A stretch of 64,000 bases of DNA, taken from assembly GCA_001299455.1 (NCBI GenBank), contig CYUK01000003.1, forward strand, positions 1,116,001-1,180,000. Reading direction: 5' to 3'. Below, one piece after another: positions 1-7,998 of the stretch. Under the pieces are notes generated by a model, which was not told where the DNA came from, did not search any database, and saw only the letters and a list, made by a program, of their open reading frames with translations. The stretch is from Clostridiales bacterium SIT11 (GTDB lineage: Bacteria; Bacillota; Clostridia; Tissierellales; Peptoniphilaceae). The stretch's first letter is position 1. Every line of letters starts with the position of its first letter. Position numbers and translations under genes: made by a program.

Positions 1-1103
1 TGTAAAATGTCTAAAAGACGTTTTTCCCGGATATTTGAGTCGGAATAGTGGATGAAGACGCAGGGGTCCACATCGCCATTGGCATTGATATGGAGATAGT
101 AGCGGCCTCCGGCAATACAACCTCCTACATATTCAGCATCATTTTGGAAGTCCATGGCAAAGAGGGGCTTACTGGACCGGAGCTTCCGAATTTTATGGTA
201 GACGTAGGTCCTTTCTTCAGGACTGGGTAGAAGGTCCAGGCTGGCGTCATTGCCAACGGGCATATAGTGGAAGTACCAAACAAAGTAAGCACCATGCTCA
301 ATCATCATATCCCAGTAGTCGTCTGAAGTGAGGGACTCATAATTGACGCTGGTATAGCAGCAGGAAATCCCATAGAATAGTTTCCGGTCGTGGAGAAGTT
401 TCATAGCCCTTAAGGCCTTGTCATAGACTCCTTCTCCCCGGCGGGAGTCTGTAGCTTCACCAAAGCCTTCTAGGGAAATGGCCGGGACAAAGTTTTTTAC
501 CCGGAGCATTTCATCGGCAAAGTCTTCGTCAATAAGGGTTCCGTTGGTAAAGCTTAAAAAGACACAATCATTGTGTTTTTCACAAAGGCGGATGAGGTCG
601 TCTTTCCGGACCAGGGGTTCCCCGCCGGTATAGATGTAGACATAGATGCCTAATTCCTTGCCTTGGAGAATAATATCGTCAATTTCCTCGTAAGTGAGAT
701 TTAATTTATTTCCATATTCAGCGGCCCAGCACCCTGTGCAATGGAGGTTACAGGCAGAGGTGGGGTCCAGTAAAATAGCCCAAGGAATATTACAATTATA
801 TTTTTTACGAAGCTTTTCTCTCCGTGGTCCGCTGACCAAGTTTCCTTGAATAAAGAAGTTTGTGGATACAGTCTTCATAACTTCTGGGTCAATGTCCCGG
901 ATAATGTGACGGACAAAGGGATAGTAAGGATCATTGGGGTCTTCGATGGCCCTTCGAATGGCCTTACGTTGACCTGGATAGAGGCCCTTGGAAAATTTAT
1001 CGGCCCAGTCCATGAGGGAAGCAAGGTTTTTTTCTGGATCAGTGTATAGACGGTCAAAAGCTTTTGTTAAGCCATATTTAGTAAGTGTGGATGAAACAGT
1101 CAT
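1..1103 (-). CDS. Radical SAM protein, C-terminus cut by window edge
   Basis: The reading frame opens at an ATG on the minus strand at 1103 behind a good ribosome site (GAAGGAGG) and stays open to the window edge, so the C-terminus is missing. The canonical radical-SAM cysteine motif CNLHCTGC (CxxxCxxC) lies about 130 residues in, after the phrase ILLDPTSA. Downstream come the GGEP motif and a later cysteine stretch (GGCIAGG, then DPCVF) that looks like the beginning of an auxiliary cluster region. The family reductively cleaves S-adenosylmethionine with a [4Fe-4S] cluster; the substrate cannot be told here. It follows the tetR gene on the same strand, but a terminator lies between them, so it probably has its own promoter in 1104-1167. 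Confidence 0.85.
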   Translation of the reverse strand, partial: MTVSSTLTKYGLTKAFDRLYTDPEKNLASLMDWADKFSKGLYPGQRKAIRRAIEDPNDPYYPFVRHIIRDIDPEVMKTVSTNFFIQGNLVSGPRREKLRKKYNCNIPWAILLDPTSACNLHCTGCWAAEYGNKLNLTYEEIDDIILQGKELGIYVYIYTGGEPLVRKDDLIRLCEKHNDCVFLSFTNGTLIDEDFADEMLRVKNFVPAISLEGFGEATDSRRGEGVYDKALRAMKLLHDRKLFYGISCCYTSVNYESLTSDDYWDMMIEHGAYFVWYFHYMPVGNDASLDLLPSPEERTYVYHKIRKLRSSKPLFAMDFQNDAEYVGGCIAGGRYYLHINANGDVDPCVFIHYSDSNIREKRLLDIL

Positions 1104-1167
1104 TAGAAAACCTCCTTCATTGGTTATACTTCTAGAATAGCCCTTTTTCGGGAAGATTCCAAGGGAC

Positions 1168-1205
1168 AAAAAAGGGGGACTGTCCTATTCTGGACAAATC
1201 CCCCA
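1168..1205 (-). terminator. Rho-independent terminator of the tetR gene
   Basis: On the minus strand an imperfect hairpin (GGGGGATTTGTCC pairing with GGACAGTCCCCC) is followed directly by a T run. It sits between the tetR stop and the radical-SAM ribosome site. Confidence 0.75.
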
Positions 1206-1215
1206 ATGTGCACAA

Positions 1216-1758
1216 CTATTTTTGAACAAGACTCTCTAAAAGGTCATCAAAAATAACCTTTAGTTTGTCAATACTTTCGTCAATATCATCTTCCATGCCA
1301 TTCCATAAAAACCGCATAAAGTAGCCATAGACAGAATAGCAAATCACATCCCCGATGGCCTTGGCCCGGTCCATGTTTCCTTCCTGCTTTTCCGCAAAGT
1401 TTTCTACAGACAGAGAAATGGAAGCATCAATCCGGTCAAAAATATAGTGGGCCAGCTGGTCCCGGGAAAGGGAATTGAAGATATGGTAGATTTTTTTCTT
1501 GTGGTCTTGGCAAAAGTGCAAAACCGTCTTTAAAACATCTTGCCAGTTTTCCTCTTGACTGGCCTCAAGATAGGGGCCCAGCCACTGTTGAAGGGCATCA
1601 TCTAAGAGGGCGTAAATATCTTCATAGTGGTAGTAAAAGGTATTCCTTCCAATATTACATTCCTTAATAAGAGCCGTTACCGTAATTTTATCAAAGGGCA
1701 TCCGCTCTAACATATGATTAAATTTTTCAATGATGAGGTCTTGTGTATAGTTTGCCAT
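1216..1758 (-). CDS. TetR/AcrR-family transcriptional regulator
   Basis: A 180-residue protein with an N-terminal TetR helix-turn-helix (about residues 8-52; FDKITVTALIKECNIGRNTFYYHY is the diagnostic recognition region, given here only as a landmark at residues 22-45). The C-terminal part is helical and hydrophobic, as expected of a ligand/dimerisation domain of the DhaS-like/TetR_C_7 type. TetR proteins are usually repressors released by a small ligand; target and ligand are unknown. It has a good promoter (1821-1850) and its own terminator, so it is probably transcribed alone. The radical-SAM gene just downstream is one candidate target. Confidence 0.88.
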   Translation of the reverse strand: MANYTQDLIIEKFNHMLERMPFDKITVTALIKECNIGRNTFYYHYEDIYALLDDALQQWLGPYLEASQEENWQDVLKTVLHFCQDHKKKIYHIFNSLSRDQLAHYIFDRIDASISLSVENFAEKQEGNMDRAKAIGDVICYSVYGYFMRFLWNGMEDDIDESIDKLKVIFDDLLESLVQK

Positions 1759-1820
1759 AGGTTCACCTAGCCTCTACAAATTTCTAAGGTTTATCGTCTT
1801 TATTTTTCCAATATACTTTT

Positions 1821-1850
1821 ATTATAGCATTTTTTGGAAAAAATTTTCAA
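1821..1850 (-). promoter_or_regulatory. Promoter of tetR
   Basis: Read on the minus strand: -35 TTGAAA at 1850-1845, an 18-bp spacer, and a perfect -10 TATAAT at 1826-1821. The spacer is made of T and A runs (TTTTTTCCAAAAAA). Confidence 0.7.
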
Positions 1851-1967
1851 GGCTGAGAAGGCGTAAAGATAGGAAAGAAGGCATTTTTAAAGAAGTTCCC
1901 CATAAAAATAGGAGGAAGGGGAGTCAAAATAAAAAAAGAATGGATATGGGAAATTAAAAGAAACAAA

Positions 1968-2081
1968 ATGGACGAGGAACTACATCTAGATGATATTTTT
2001 AAGAAGATTCCAATGAATCTTCAAACATGCTATGATAGACGTAAGATCACTGAGAAGGATGTAGATGGAGGAAGAGGATGA
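1968..2081 (+). CDS. Possible small protein (37 aa) coupled to the response regulator
   Basis: ATG at 1968 opens a 37-codon frame whose TGA overlaps the ATG of the response regulator (ATGA), the usual sign of translational coupling. The product is charged and helix-like (starts MDEELHLDDIFKK). The frame is also open for some 35 codons upstream without a start codon, and the ribosome site before 1968 is weak. It could be a real small protein, an old gene remnant, or chance. I do not recognise it. Confidence 0.25.
   Translation: MDEELHLDDIFKKIPMNLQTCYDRRKITEKDVDGGRG
2003..2036 (+). promoter_or_regulatory. Candidate promoter with hairpin/operator for the two-component operon
   Basis: A perfect 8-bp inverted repeat (GAAGATTC, 4-nt centre, GAATCTTC; 2003-2022) lies just upstream of a -10-like TATGAT at 2031-2036. 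No good -35 hexamer is visible, so the repeat could be an operator for an activator. Transcription from here would remove the start of the 37-codon frame. Confidence 0.35.
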
Positions 2082-2746
2082 AGACCAAAATCTTACTATT
2101 AGAAGATAACAAGACGATTCGGGAGGGAATAAAGACATATTTAGAAAAATTTTCCTACCAAGTTGAAACAGCTGGAAAAATAAAAGATGTAGAGGAGACT
2201 TTTTTAAGAGCCTATGACCTCTTTATTTTAGACATTAATCTTCCAGACGGTCTAGCCTACAGGCTAGTTAAAAATATAAAAGAGGTAGATAAACCGCTTA
2301 TTTTTTTAACTGTCCGCGATGGGGATGAGGATATGATACAAGGATTAAGAATGGGAGGGGATGACTACATTACCAAACCCTTTAAACTACCCATTTTAAA
2401 GGCTAGGGTAGAAAGTGTTTTACGAAGGTATGCAGGGCAAGAAGAAAGCTGCATGATTTTTGAAACCATGCTTTTGGATCAGGAAGCAACCTGCCTATAC
2501 ATAGAGGGACAAAAACTGGATTTAAGCTATAAGGAATATCAGCTTATAGAGGCTTTTTTAAAAAACATTGGTCGAACCTTAACTCGGGACTATTTAATGG
2601 AAAATTTTTGGGAAAATTTTGGGGACGATGTCAGTGACAACACCCTTTCTGTGACAATAAATAGACTTAGGGGGAAGTTAGGAGACTATAGTCGAAACTT
2701 AAAAACAGTACGGGGCTTAGGCTATAGGTTTGATTATGAAAAATAA
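2078..2746 (+). CDS. OmpR-family response regulator
   Basis: A 222-residue two-domain regulator. The receiver domain (1-~120) has the acidic pair E9/D10, phospho-acceptor D52 (in LFILDINLPDG), T78 and K100. The C-terminal winged-helix DNA-binding domain (~125-222) ends in the typical VRGLGYRFDYE. It is expected to be phosphorylated by the histidine kinase encoded immediately downstream, whose start lies inside the last codons of this gene, and to control the ABC exporter that follows. In overall plan it resembles BceR/VanR-like regulators of envelope-acting compounds. Confidence 0.93.
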   Translation: MKTKILLLEDNKTIREGIKTYLEKFSYQVETAGKIKDVEETFLRAYDLFILDINLPDGLAYRLVKNIKEVDKPLIFLTVRDGDEDMIQGLRMGGDDYITKPFKLPILKARVESVLRRYAGQEESCMIFETMLLDQEATCLYIEGQKLDLSYKEYQLIEAFLKNIGRTLTRDYLMENFWENFGDDVSDNTLSVTINRLRGKLGDYSRNLKTVRGLGYRFDYEK

Positions 2747-3779
2747 AAAAGACTTTCTCCTCCTCTTTATTTTGTCCCTTATTGTTGCTTTTTGCATATT
2801 TAAATTAGTGGAGACCTTTTATTTTCTAGAATATTCAAAGATTGTCGACGTAAAAACCCTGGGCTACAAACAATCTCTTATTGTATTTAAAAACAAACAA
2901 AAACTCCTCCTATTTTTAACACTCTTAAGTTTTGGATTTGCCGGCATAATCTACACTATTCTTCAAAAAAGACAAGATGTCTTTGATCAATATTTAAGAC
3001 AAGTAAAAGACCGATTAGAAAAAATTTCCAGGGGAGATTATTCTATGGATATTGGTGAAATGGAGAAGCTAGGCGACTTATATGATGACCTTTACAAGCT
3101 TGTTTTAGAGCTTAAGGAAAAGGCAGACCAAAATTACCAAGACAAGTTAGAAATTAAAAAATCTCTGGAAGATATAGCCCATCAACTCAAGACTCCCTTG
3201 GCTTCCATGGAAATCATGCTGGACCTAGAAAAAATGGAAGGGGATGAGTCTTATTTAAAAAAGCTGGAAGAAGAAGTAGAAAAGATGACTTATTTGATTT
3301 CTTCCCTCCTTGCATTGGCAAGATTTGATGTGAATGAAGTCAGGCTACACTATAGGGAGGTCCATATCCGAGATCTTTTACTATCTAGTTTGGAAAGCTT
3401 GGATAGTATTTTAGAGAAAAAGAAGATCGAAGTGGACGTGAATGGCCCAGATTTTTCCATTCAAGGAGATTTTTCCTGGCTTGTGGAAGCCTTTATTAAT
3501 ATTCTCCAGAACTCTTTAAATTATGGAGAAAGGAAAATTCAAATTCACCTTGCAAGAAACCAGACCTATAAGGAAGTCCGGATTCAAGACGATGGACCAG
3601 GATTTCAAGAAGGAGACCTGCAAAAAATCTTTCACCGCTTTTATAAGGCAGATGAAGATTCTACAGGGGTGGGGATTGGTTTAAACTTAGCCAAGACGAT
3701 TTTGGAAAAACACAATGCAAGTATCGTTGCGGAAAACAGAGAAGGTGGACTTTTCATCATTAAATTTTATGAAGATTAA
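2736..3779 (+). CDS. Membrane sensor histidine kinase
   Basis: About 347 residues. Two membrane segments (~residues 7-28 and ~57-77) enclose only about 28 extracellular residues, so sensing is probably within or next to the membrane or through the ABC transporter, as known for BceS-type kinases. A HAMP-like linker follows, then the H-box (DIAHQLKTPL, H149), the N-box (INILQNSLNYGE) and G-boxes (DDGPGF, GVGIGLNLAK). I chose ATG 2736, which overlaps the regulator's end; an in-frame TTG at 2730 would add two residues. It is cotranscribed with the regulator. Confidence 0.93.
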   Translation: MKNKKDFLLLFILSLIVAFCIFKLVETFYFLEYSKIVDVKTLGYKQSLIVFKNKQKLLLFLTLLSFGFAGIIYTILQKRQDVFDQYLRQVKDRLEKISRGDYSMDIGEMEKLGDLYDDLYKLVLELKEKADQNYQDKLEIKKSLEDIAHQLKTPLASMEIMLDLEKMEGDESYLKKLEEEVEKMTYLISSLLALARFDVNEVRLHYREVHIRDLLLSSLESLDSILEKKKIEVDVNGPDFSIQGDFSWLVEAFINILQNSLNYGERKIQIHLARNQTYKEVRIQDDGPGFQEGDLQKIFHRFYKADEDSTGVGIGLNLAKTILEKHNASIVAENREGGLFIIKFYED

Positions 3780-3785
3780 GATAGG

Positions 3786-3835
3786 GGGTAAATATTTACC
3801 CTTGTAAGGAAAATGTAAGATTCCTCCCTTATACT
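3786..3835 (+). promoter_or_regulatory. Candidate response-regulator box ahead of the ABC exporter
   Basis: The 73-bp gap before the ATPase gene holds a perfect palindrome GGGTAAATATTTACCC (3786-3801), then a direct repeat TGTAAG-N5-TGTAAG (3803-3808 and 3814-3819, 11-bp period), then TATACT (3830-3835) as a possible -10. Two half-sites one helical turn apart, about 10 bp before a -10 with no -35, is the usual layout for OmpR/PhoB-family activation. A caveat is that transcription from this -10 would begin very close to the ribosome site at 3838-3848. Confidence 0.4.
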
Positions 3836-3852
3836 GGAAGGGAGGTGAGGAA

Positions 3853-4533
3853 ATGGAAATTTTAAAAACAATCAACTTAACAAAGACTTACCAAGATGGA
3901 CAAGAGAAAAAAACGGTATTAAAAGAAATAAACCTAAGGGTTAACCGTGGGGAGTTTATTGGTATTTTTGGTCCCAGTGGTTCTGGAAAATCCACTCTTT
4001 TAAATCTTTTGGGAGGGCTGGACCGGCCCAGCAGTGGCCAAGTATATATTGAAGGGGAGCGGATAGATAACTTACGTCCCTCGGACTTAGCTCTCTATCG
4101 CAGGAGGAGGGTAGGCATTGTCTACCAATTTTATAATTTAGTTTCCAGGCTTACAGTAGAGCAAAATATTAAACTTCCTTTACTTATGGATGGAAAAGAA
4201 GGGGATCCCAAGTTTTATGGGAAAATTATGGACATGATTGGGATGAAAAAGCGAGAACAATCCTTTCCAGAAGAACTGTCTGGGGGAGAACAGCAGAGGG
4301 TAGCCATAGCCCGGGCCTTATTGAATAAGCCTTCGATTCTTCTTTTAGATGAACCTACGGGGAATTTGGACCGAAAAAACAGGGATAAGATTTTAGAACT
4401 TTTACAATATTCAAATCAAGCCTTTAAACAGACTATGCTGATTGTAAGTCATGATGAAGAGCTGGTGAATGCAACAAAAAGGGTTCTCCACATGGGCGAT
4501 GGAGAGATTCTAAAGGATGTGACCCTGGCATGA
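3853..4533 (+). CDS. ABC transporter ATP-binding protein, MacB/LolD/BceA type
   Basis: A 226-residue nucleotide-binding subunit. Walker A GPSGSGKST at 40-48, Q-loop in YQFYNL, signature LSGGEQQRVA, Walker B ILLLDEPT followed by GNLD, and the switch histidine in VSHD. The GNLD after Walker B and the size are typical of the MacB/BceA group that drives FtsX-type permeases. A strong ribosome site (GGGAGGTGAGG) precedes ATG 3853. Its stop overlaps the start of the permease by 4 bp. Confidence 0.93.
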   Translation: MEILKTINLTKTYQDGQEKKTVLKEINLRVNRGEFIGIFGPSGSGKSTLLNLLGGLDRPSSGQVYIEGERIDNLRPSDLALYRRRRVGIVYQFYNLVSRLTVEQNIKLPLLMDGKEGDPKFYGKIMDMIGMKKREQSFPEELSGGEQQRVAIARALLNKPSILLLDEPTGNLDRKNRDKILELLQYSNQAFKQTMLIVSHDEELVNATKRVLHMGDGEILKDVTLA

Positions 4534-7067
4534 AAATTTATGATCGGTACATCGAAAATTCGTTAAAAAAATCCAAGGCTTCTTTGCGCCCCTTAAAAGT
4601 AACTATTTTTATTGCCGTTTTGACCCTATCTATTTTTGCCTTTATCTCCTCCTCTATTATCAAAAATGGCCAAGAAGCGGCCAAAAAGAATTATGGAGAT
4701 TTTCACGTCCTCATATCCACTCAGCTTAATCAACAAAAACTTTCCATTCTGGAAAAAAATGTCAATATAGACAAGCTGGCCTTTGCGAGGGAGGAGGGAC
4801 TTGAAAAAGTAAAAGGAAAGGATTTGACCTTTGCTGTTACAGCTATTGACCGGAACTATGAACAAGTAATTGATCGAAGCCTAACCTATGGTCGGATGCC
4901 AAAGACTCCTAAGGAAATCATCTTACCTGTAGATAGGGCAAGTGACTTGAAGCTTAAACTAGGAGATTCTCTTGTGACAAAAGATGAAAATGGAGAAGAA
5001 AAGACCTATACCCTTGTAGGCTTCATAGACTATGATGTAAACACTTGGGAAAAAGAAGCACCTGCTTTTATCCATAGAGGAAAAGGACAAATAGAATCAG
5101 AGGCAAGTCAAGTGGCTATTTGGTATAAAAACATAAGGGATAGCTATGACCTGACCCCGGAGCTTGCCCAGGCTCTAGGACTAGACTATGCCAAGGCCAT
5201 AGAAGGAGGATTACTTCGGTATAATTCCCTCTATCTTTCCAGTCACTTTGTAAATTCGAAAGACTGGTTGACGGGCTCCATATCTGAAAAATATCCAAAA
5301 ATAATGGGGACAGGCCTTCTCCTCATTGCCCTATTTTTTGTGGTAGTCATCAAAAGTATATTTACAGTTTGGGAATCCAGTCAAATACGGGAGTACGGCT
5401 TGTTGCTTTCTATTGGAGCAAAGAAGAGAGACTTAAAAAATCTAGTCTTAAAAAGATTATATAAGCTGGCTCTGAGACCTGTACTTTTGGGTCTTGTTTT
5501 TGCAACGATTTTAAGTATTCTCATTTTAAAAATCATGACTTATTATTATTTCTTAGCTAGTGAAAATCTCGTGCGGTCCCTGGATAATGGCTTTTACTTT
5601 ACCCCAAACCCTCTTATCTATTTAGGGATCCTTCTTGTGACAGTCGTAGTTTTAAGTCTTGCGGCTTTAGGACCTGTGTGGAAGCTAGAGAAAATAAACG
5701 TTGTGGATTCTATGAAGTTATACAGGATTGGCAAGGGAAAAAAGAAAAAAAGAGACCTCAAAGCCAAAAGTTTTTTAAAAGATATTTCAAAAATAAACCG
5801 GGGAGACCAGAGAGGAAGGGTGCTCTTTTCTTCTTTATCTGTTTCCTTGGGAGTCTTTTTCTTGGCCTTAATGCTTTCTCTTTTAACAGGCCTCAACTTA
5901 TCTACTGAGTATGATAGTTTTGATACCATGAAGAATTACGATTATTGTATTTCCTATATCCATCCCAAGGCCTTTCCAAAAGACTTGCTGGGAAAATTGA
6001 CAGACAACTTTAATAATGACTATAGGAACTTTCGGTCCTGTGACTTTTACATTTTAAAAGAAAACTCTTATGCGGAAATTCTAGATCCTGGGTATCGGAA
6101 AAATTTTTATGACCACTACCAAGACTTTTACGGAGCGGAAGAAATTCAAATCAAGGTTATTGGTTTAGGAGAAGAAAAGTACCAGGAATTTTTAAGGGAA
6201 GAAAACATAAGTCCAGAAGAAGGAAAAAAAGAAAATGCAGGCATTTTAATCAACCGAATCAGCACCGATTTCACCAAGGCAAAAAAACTACAGACAAGCA
6301 CCAAGGCATTAAAAGAGACAACTGAGAACCTAGTCCTTGGAGATTATCCTACAGAATATACTAAGGAAGCTGGGGAGAAAAATGGAAAAGTAACCATTCA
6401 TATCTTGAAATACCTAGAAAAGGAGAAATTTTTAAAGGTTCCTCAAGAAAAGAATACCCTGCTCTTTGTAACGTCCATGGACCAGTATTTTTCCATCATT
6501 CGTAAGTCTATACAGGCACATACGGGAATGGTTACAGAAGAAATTTATTTTAACAATCCTAAGATGGGTGTGACACAAATAAAAGACCTCTTAAGCAAGC
6601 AAATTTCTTCTAGAGATTTAGAAATCGCCAGCAAGGAATCTGTGAATAATTTTGAGTATTACTCAAACCGGATGGTCTATTCCTTATTCATTGCAGCAGC
6701 CCTTATTGCTGGAGGATTGGGCTTAACTCAAGCCTATTCTGCATCGTCTAGTATGAAGGAAGCCCGGAAACAAGAATATACCCTACTCATGGTTGTAGGC
6801 ATGGATAAAAAGATGCTGATAAAACTTAGCCTAAAAGAATTGAATGAAAATATGAAATTCATCTTAGCCTTCAGTCTTTTATTTTTAGGAGCTGCTCTTT
6901 TTCTGGCTCACAAGGCCTATCCCGTTTTTTCTCCCATTCAAATTTTTCGGAAAATCAACTACCTTCCTCTAATCCTCTACCTAGGTCTTATTTATCTAAT
7001 TTTAAGGACCTACTATCTTAAAATCTTAGAAGGTCTAGAATTAACAAGAAACTCTAGGATTATTTAA
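4530..7067 (+). CDS. FtsX-family ABC permease, large (845 aa)
   Basis: One N-terminal membrane segment (~24-45) is followed by a ~200-residue extracellular domain, three membrane segments (~258-380), a cytoplasmic linker rich in K/R, another membrane segment (~437-458), a second long extracellular domain (~460-715), and three C-terminal segments (~725-835). Two FtsX units in one chain suit exporters of the MacB/BceB/YtrF type. It starts within the ATPase gene (ATGA overlap). With the two-component genes upstream it most likely senses or removes an envelope-active peptide or lipid; substrate is unknown. Confidence 0.88.
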   Translation: MKIYDRYIENSLKKSKASLRPLKVTIFIAVLTLSIFAFISSSIIKNGQEAAKKNYGDFHVLISTQLNQQKLSILEKNVNIDKLAFAREEGLEKVKGKDLTFAVTAIDRNYEQVIDRSLTYGRMPKTPKEIILPVDRASDLKLKLGDSLVTKDENGEEKTYTLVGFIDYDVNTWEKEAPAFIHRGKGQIESEASQVAIWYKNIRDSYDLTPELAQALGLDYAKAIEGGLLRYNSLYLSSHFVNSKDWLTGSISEKYPKIMGTGLLLIALFFVVVIKSIFTVWESSQIREYGLLLSIGAKKRDLKNLVLKRLYKLALRPVLLGLVFATILSILILKIMTYYYFLASENLVRSLDNGFYFTPNPLIYLGILLVTVVVLSLAALGPVWKLEKINVVDSMKLYRIGKGKKKKRDLKAKSFLKDISKINRGDQRGRVLFSSLSVSLGVFFLALMLSLLTGLNLSTEYDSFDTMKNYDYCISYIHPKAFPKDLLGKLTDNFNNDYRNFRSCDFYILKENSYAEILDPGYRKNFYDHYQDFYGAEEIQIKVIGLGEEKYQEFLREENISPEEGKKENAGILINRISTDFTKAKKLQTSTKALKETTENLVLGDYPTEYTKEAGEKNGKVTIHILKYLEKEKFLKVPQEKNTLLFVTSMDQYFSIIRKSIQAHTGMVTEEIYFNNPKMGVTQIKDLLSKQISSRDLEIASKESVNNFEYYSNRMVYSLFIAAALIAGGLGLTQAYSASSSMKEARKQEYTLLMVVGMDKKMLIKLSLKELNENMKFILAFSLLFLGAALFLAHKAYPVFSPIQIFRKINYLPLILYLGLIYLILRTYYLKILEGLELTRNSRII

Positions 7068-7117
7068 ATAGATTATTTACTTTAAGGAAGTCCGTGTAGG
7101 ACAGGAAGGAGATGTTT

Positions 7118-7651
7118 ATGAGAAGGGAAAGGAGAAAGTTAGGATTTTTTCTAAAGTGCTTCATCATTTTTCTTTTACTCTTTAAAGTCTTTCCAAGTAT
7201 GGGCCTGTATACCTTTTTGTTTGATAGGGGGACCTACAGGGAGATAAACTTGCCAGAAGACCAAGCTGTTGCCGACCTAGATCAATTGACACCGAAAACG
7301 AGACGGTTAGCCTTGGAGTTTTTAGCAGCTTGTCAAAGGCAGGGCTTAAATGTAAAAATTACAGAAACCTATAGATCTCAAAGAAGACAAGAAGCTCTTT
7401 ATGCTCAAGGAAGAACAAAGCCAGGTTCTATCGTTACCTGGACAAAAAAATCTAGACACAGTCAAAGATATGCCTTTGATATTTGCAAAAACGGGCCTCG
7501 TCCCTATGAAGATGACAACTTTTTTAAACAGTGTGCCGACATAGGGAAAAACCTTGGACTAACCCCTGGTTATTATTGGACTTCTAATCCGGATCCAGGC
7601 CACTTTCAGTATGATTGTTGGTGGAATCATTCATCTTTCATACCTTTTTAG
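7118..7651 (+). CDS. M15-family peptidoglycan peptidase (VanY/L-Ala-D-Glu type)
   Basis: About 177 residues. An N-terminal signal/anchor (~10-32) is followed by an M15 zinc peptidase domain: the SRHSQRYAFDI motif carries the SxHxxxxxxD zinc ligands, and DPGHFQYD carries the second histidine. The substrate should be peptidoglycan stem peptide (D-Ala-D-Ala or L-Ala-D-Glu bonds). Start: the ribosome site GGAAGGAG abuts the ATG at 7112, so the in-frame ATG at 7118, 6 nt downstream of it, is more likely. Its place right behind the exporter suggests wall remodelling as part of the same response, as with vanY in glycopeptide resistance clusters. Confidence 0.82.
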   Translation: MRRERRKLGFFLKCFIIFLLLFKVFPSMGLYTFLFDRGTYREINLPEDQAVADLDQLTPKTRRLALEFLAACQRQGLNVKITETYRSQRRQEALYAQGRTKPGSIVTWTKKSRHSQRYAFDICKNGPRPYEDDNFFKQCADIGKNLGLTPGYYWTSNPDPGHFQYDCWWNHSSFIPF

Positions 7652-7665
7652 GACTCTTTATATAA

Positions 7666-7827
7666 AAAAAGGTCTCCCACTACTATATCCATTCAGCCAT
7701 AGAAAATGGCCTGTCTATTGAATCCCCCTATAAGATGATTAAGGAACGGAACCGGGTCTTTAATAAAAACTTTATCCGCTATAATACAGCGGCTAATCCA
7801 GGAAATGGAAAAATTCCTAAGAAGTAA
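7666..7827 (+). pseudogene. 3' remnant of an unidentified gene
   Basis: After the stop at 7663-7665 a frame of 53 codons runs to TAA at 7825-7827 and reads like protein (begins KVSHYYIHSAIENGL, ends NGKIPKK) but has no plausible start or ribosome site. It is followed by a terminator. I read it as the C-terminal tail of a gene whose front was deleted. Family not recognised. Confidence 0.4.
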
Positions 7828-7835
7828 AGGGAATC

Positions 7836-7868
7836 AAAGGTCTTAACCAAGAGGTTAGGGCCTTTTTT
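7836..7868 (+). terminator. Rho-independent terminator
   Basis: Stem AAGGTCTTAACC / GGTTAGGGCCTT followed by a T run. It ends the exporter/peptidase operon and the gene remnant. Confidence 0.75.
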
Positions 7869-7885
7869 CATGGGAATAGAAAGGG

Positions 7886-7923
7886 AAACTAGAGAAGGAC
7901 TAAGACTCCTCTCTAGTTTTTTT
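7886..7923 (+). terminator. Second rho-independent terminator
   Basis: Near-perfect stem AAACTAGAGA-AGGA / CTCCT-CTCTAGTTT followed by seven T. It lies just 18 bp after the preceding terminator, a tandem terminator before the ClC gene. Confidence 0.75.
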
Positions 7924-7998
7924 ATATGTCTCTATTTTTCATCTGGGAAAAACTTTGTTATACTAAGAGTAGACTATATATAAGGAGATGGATGGATT

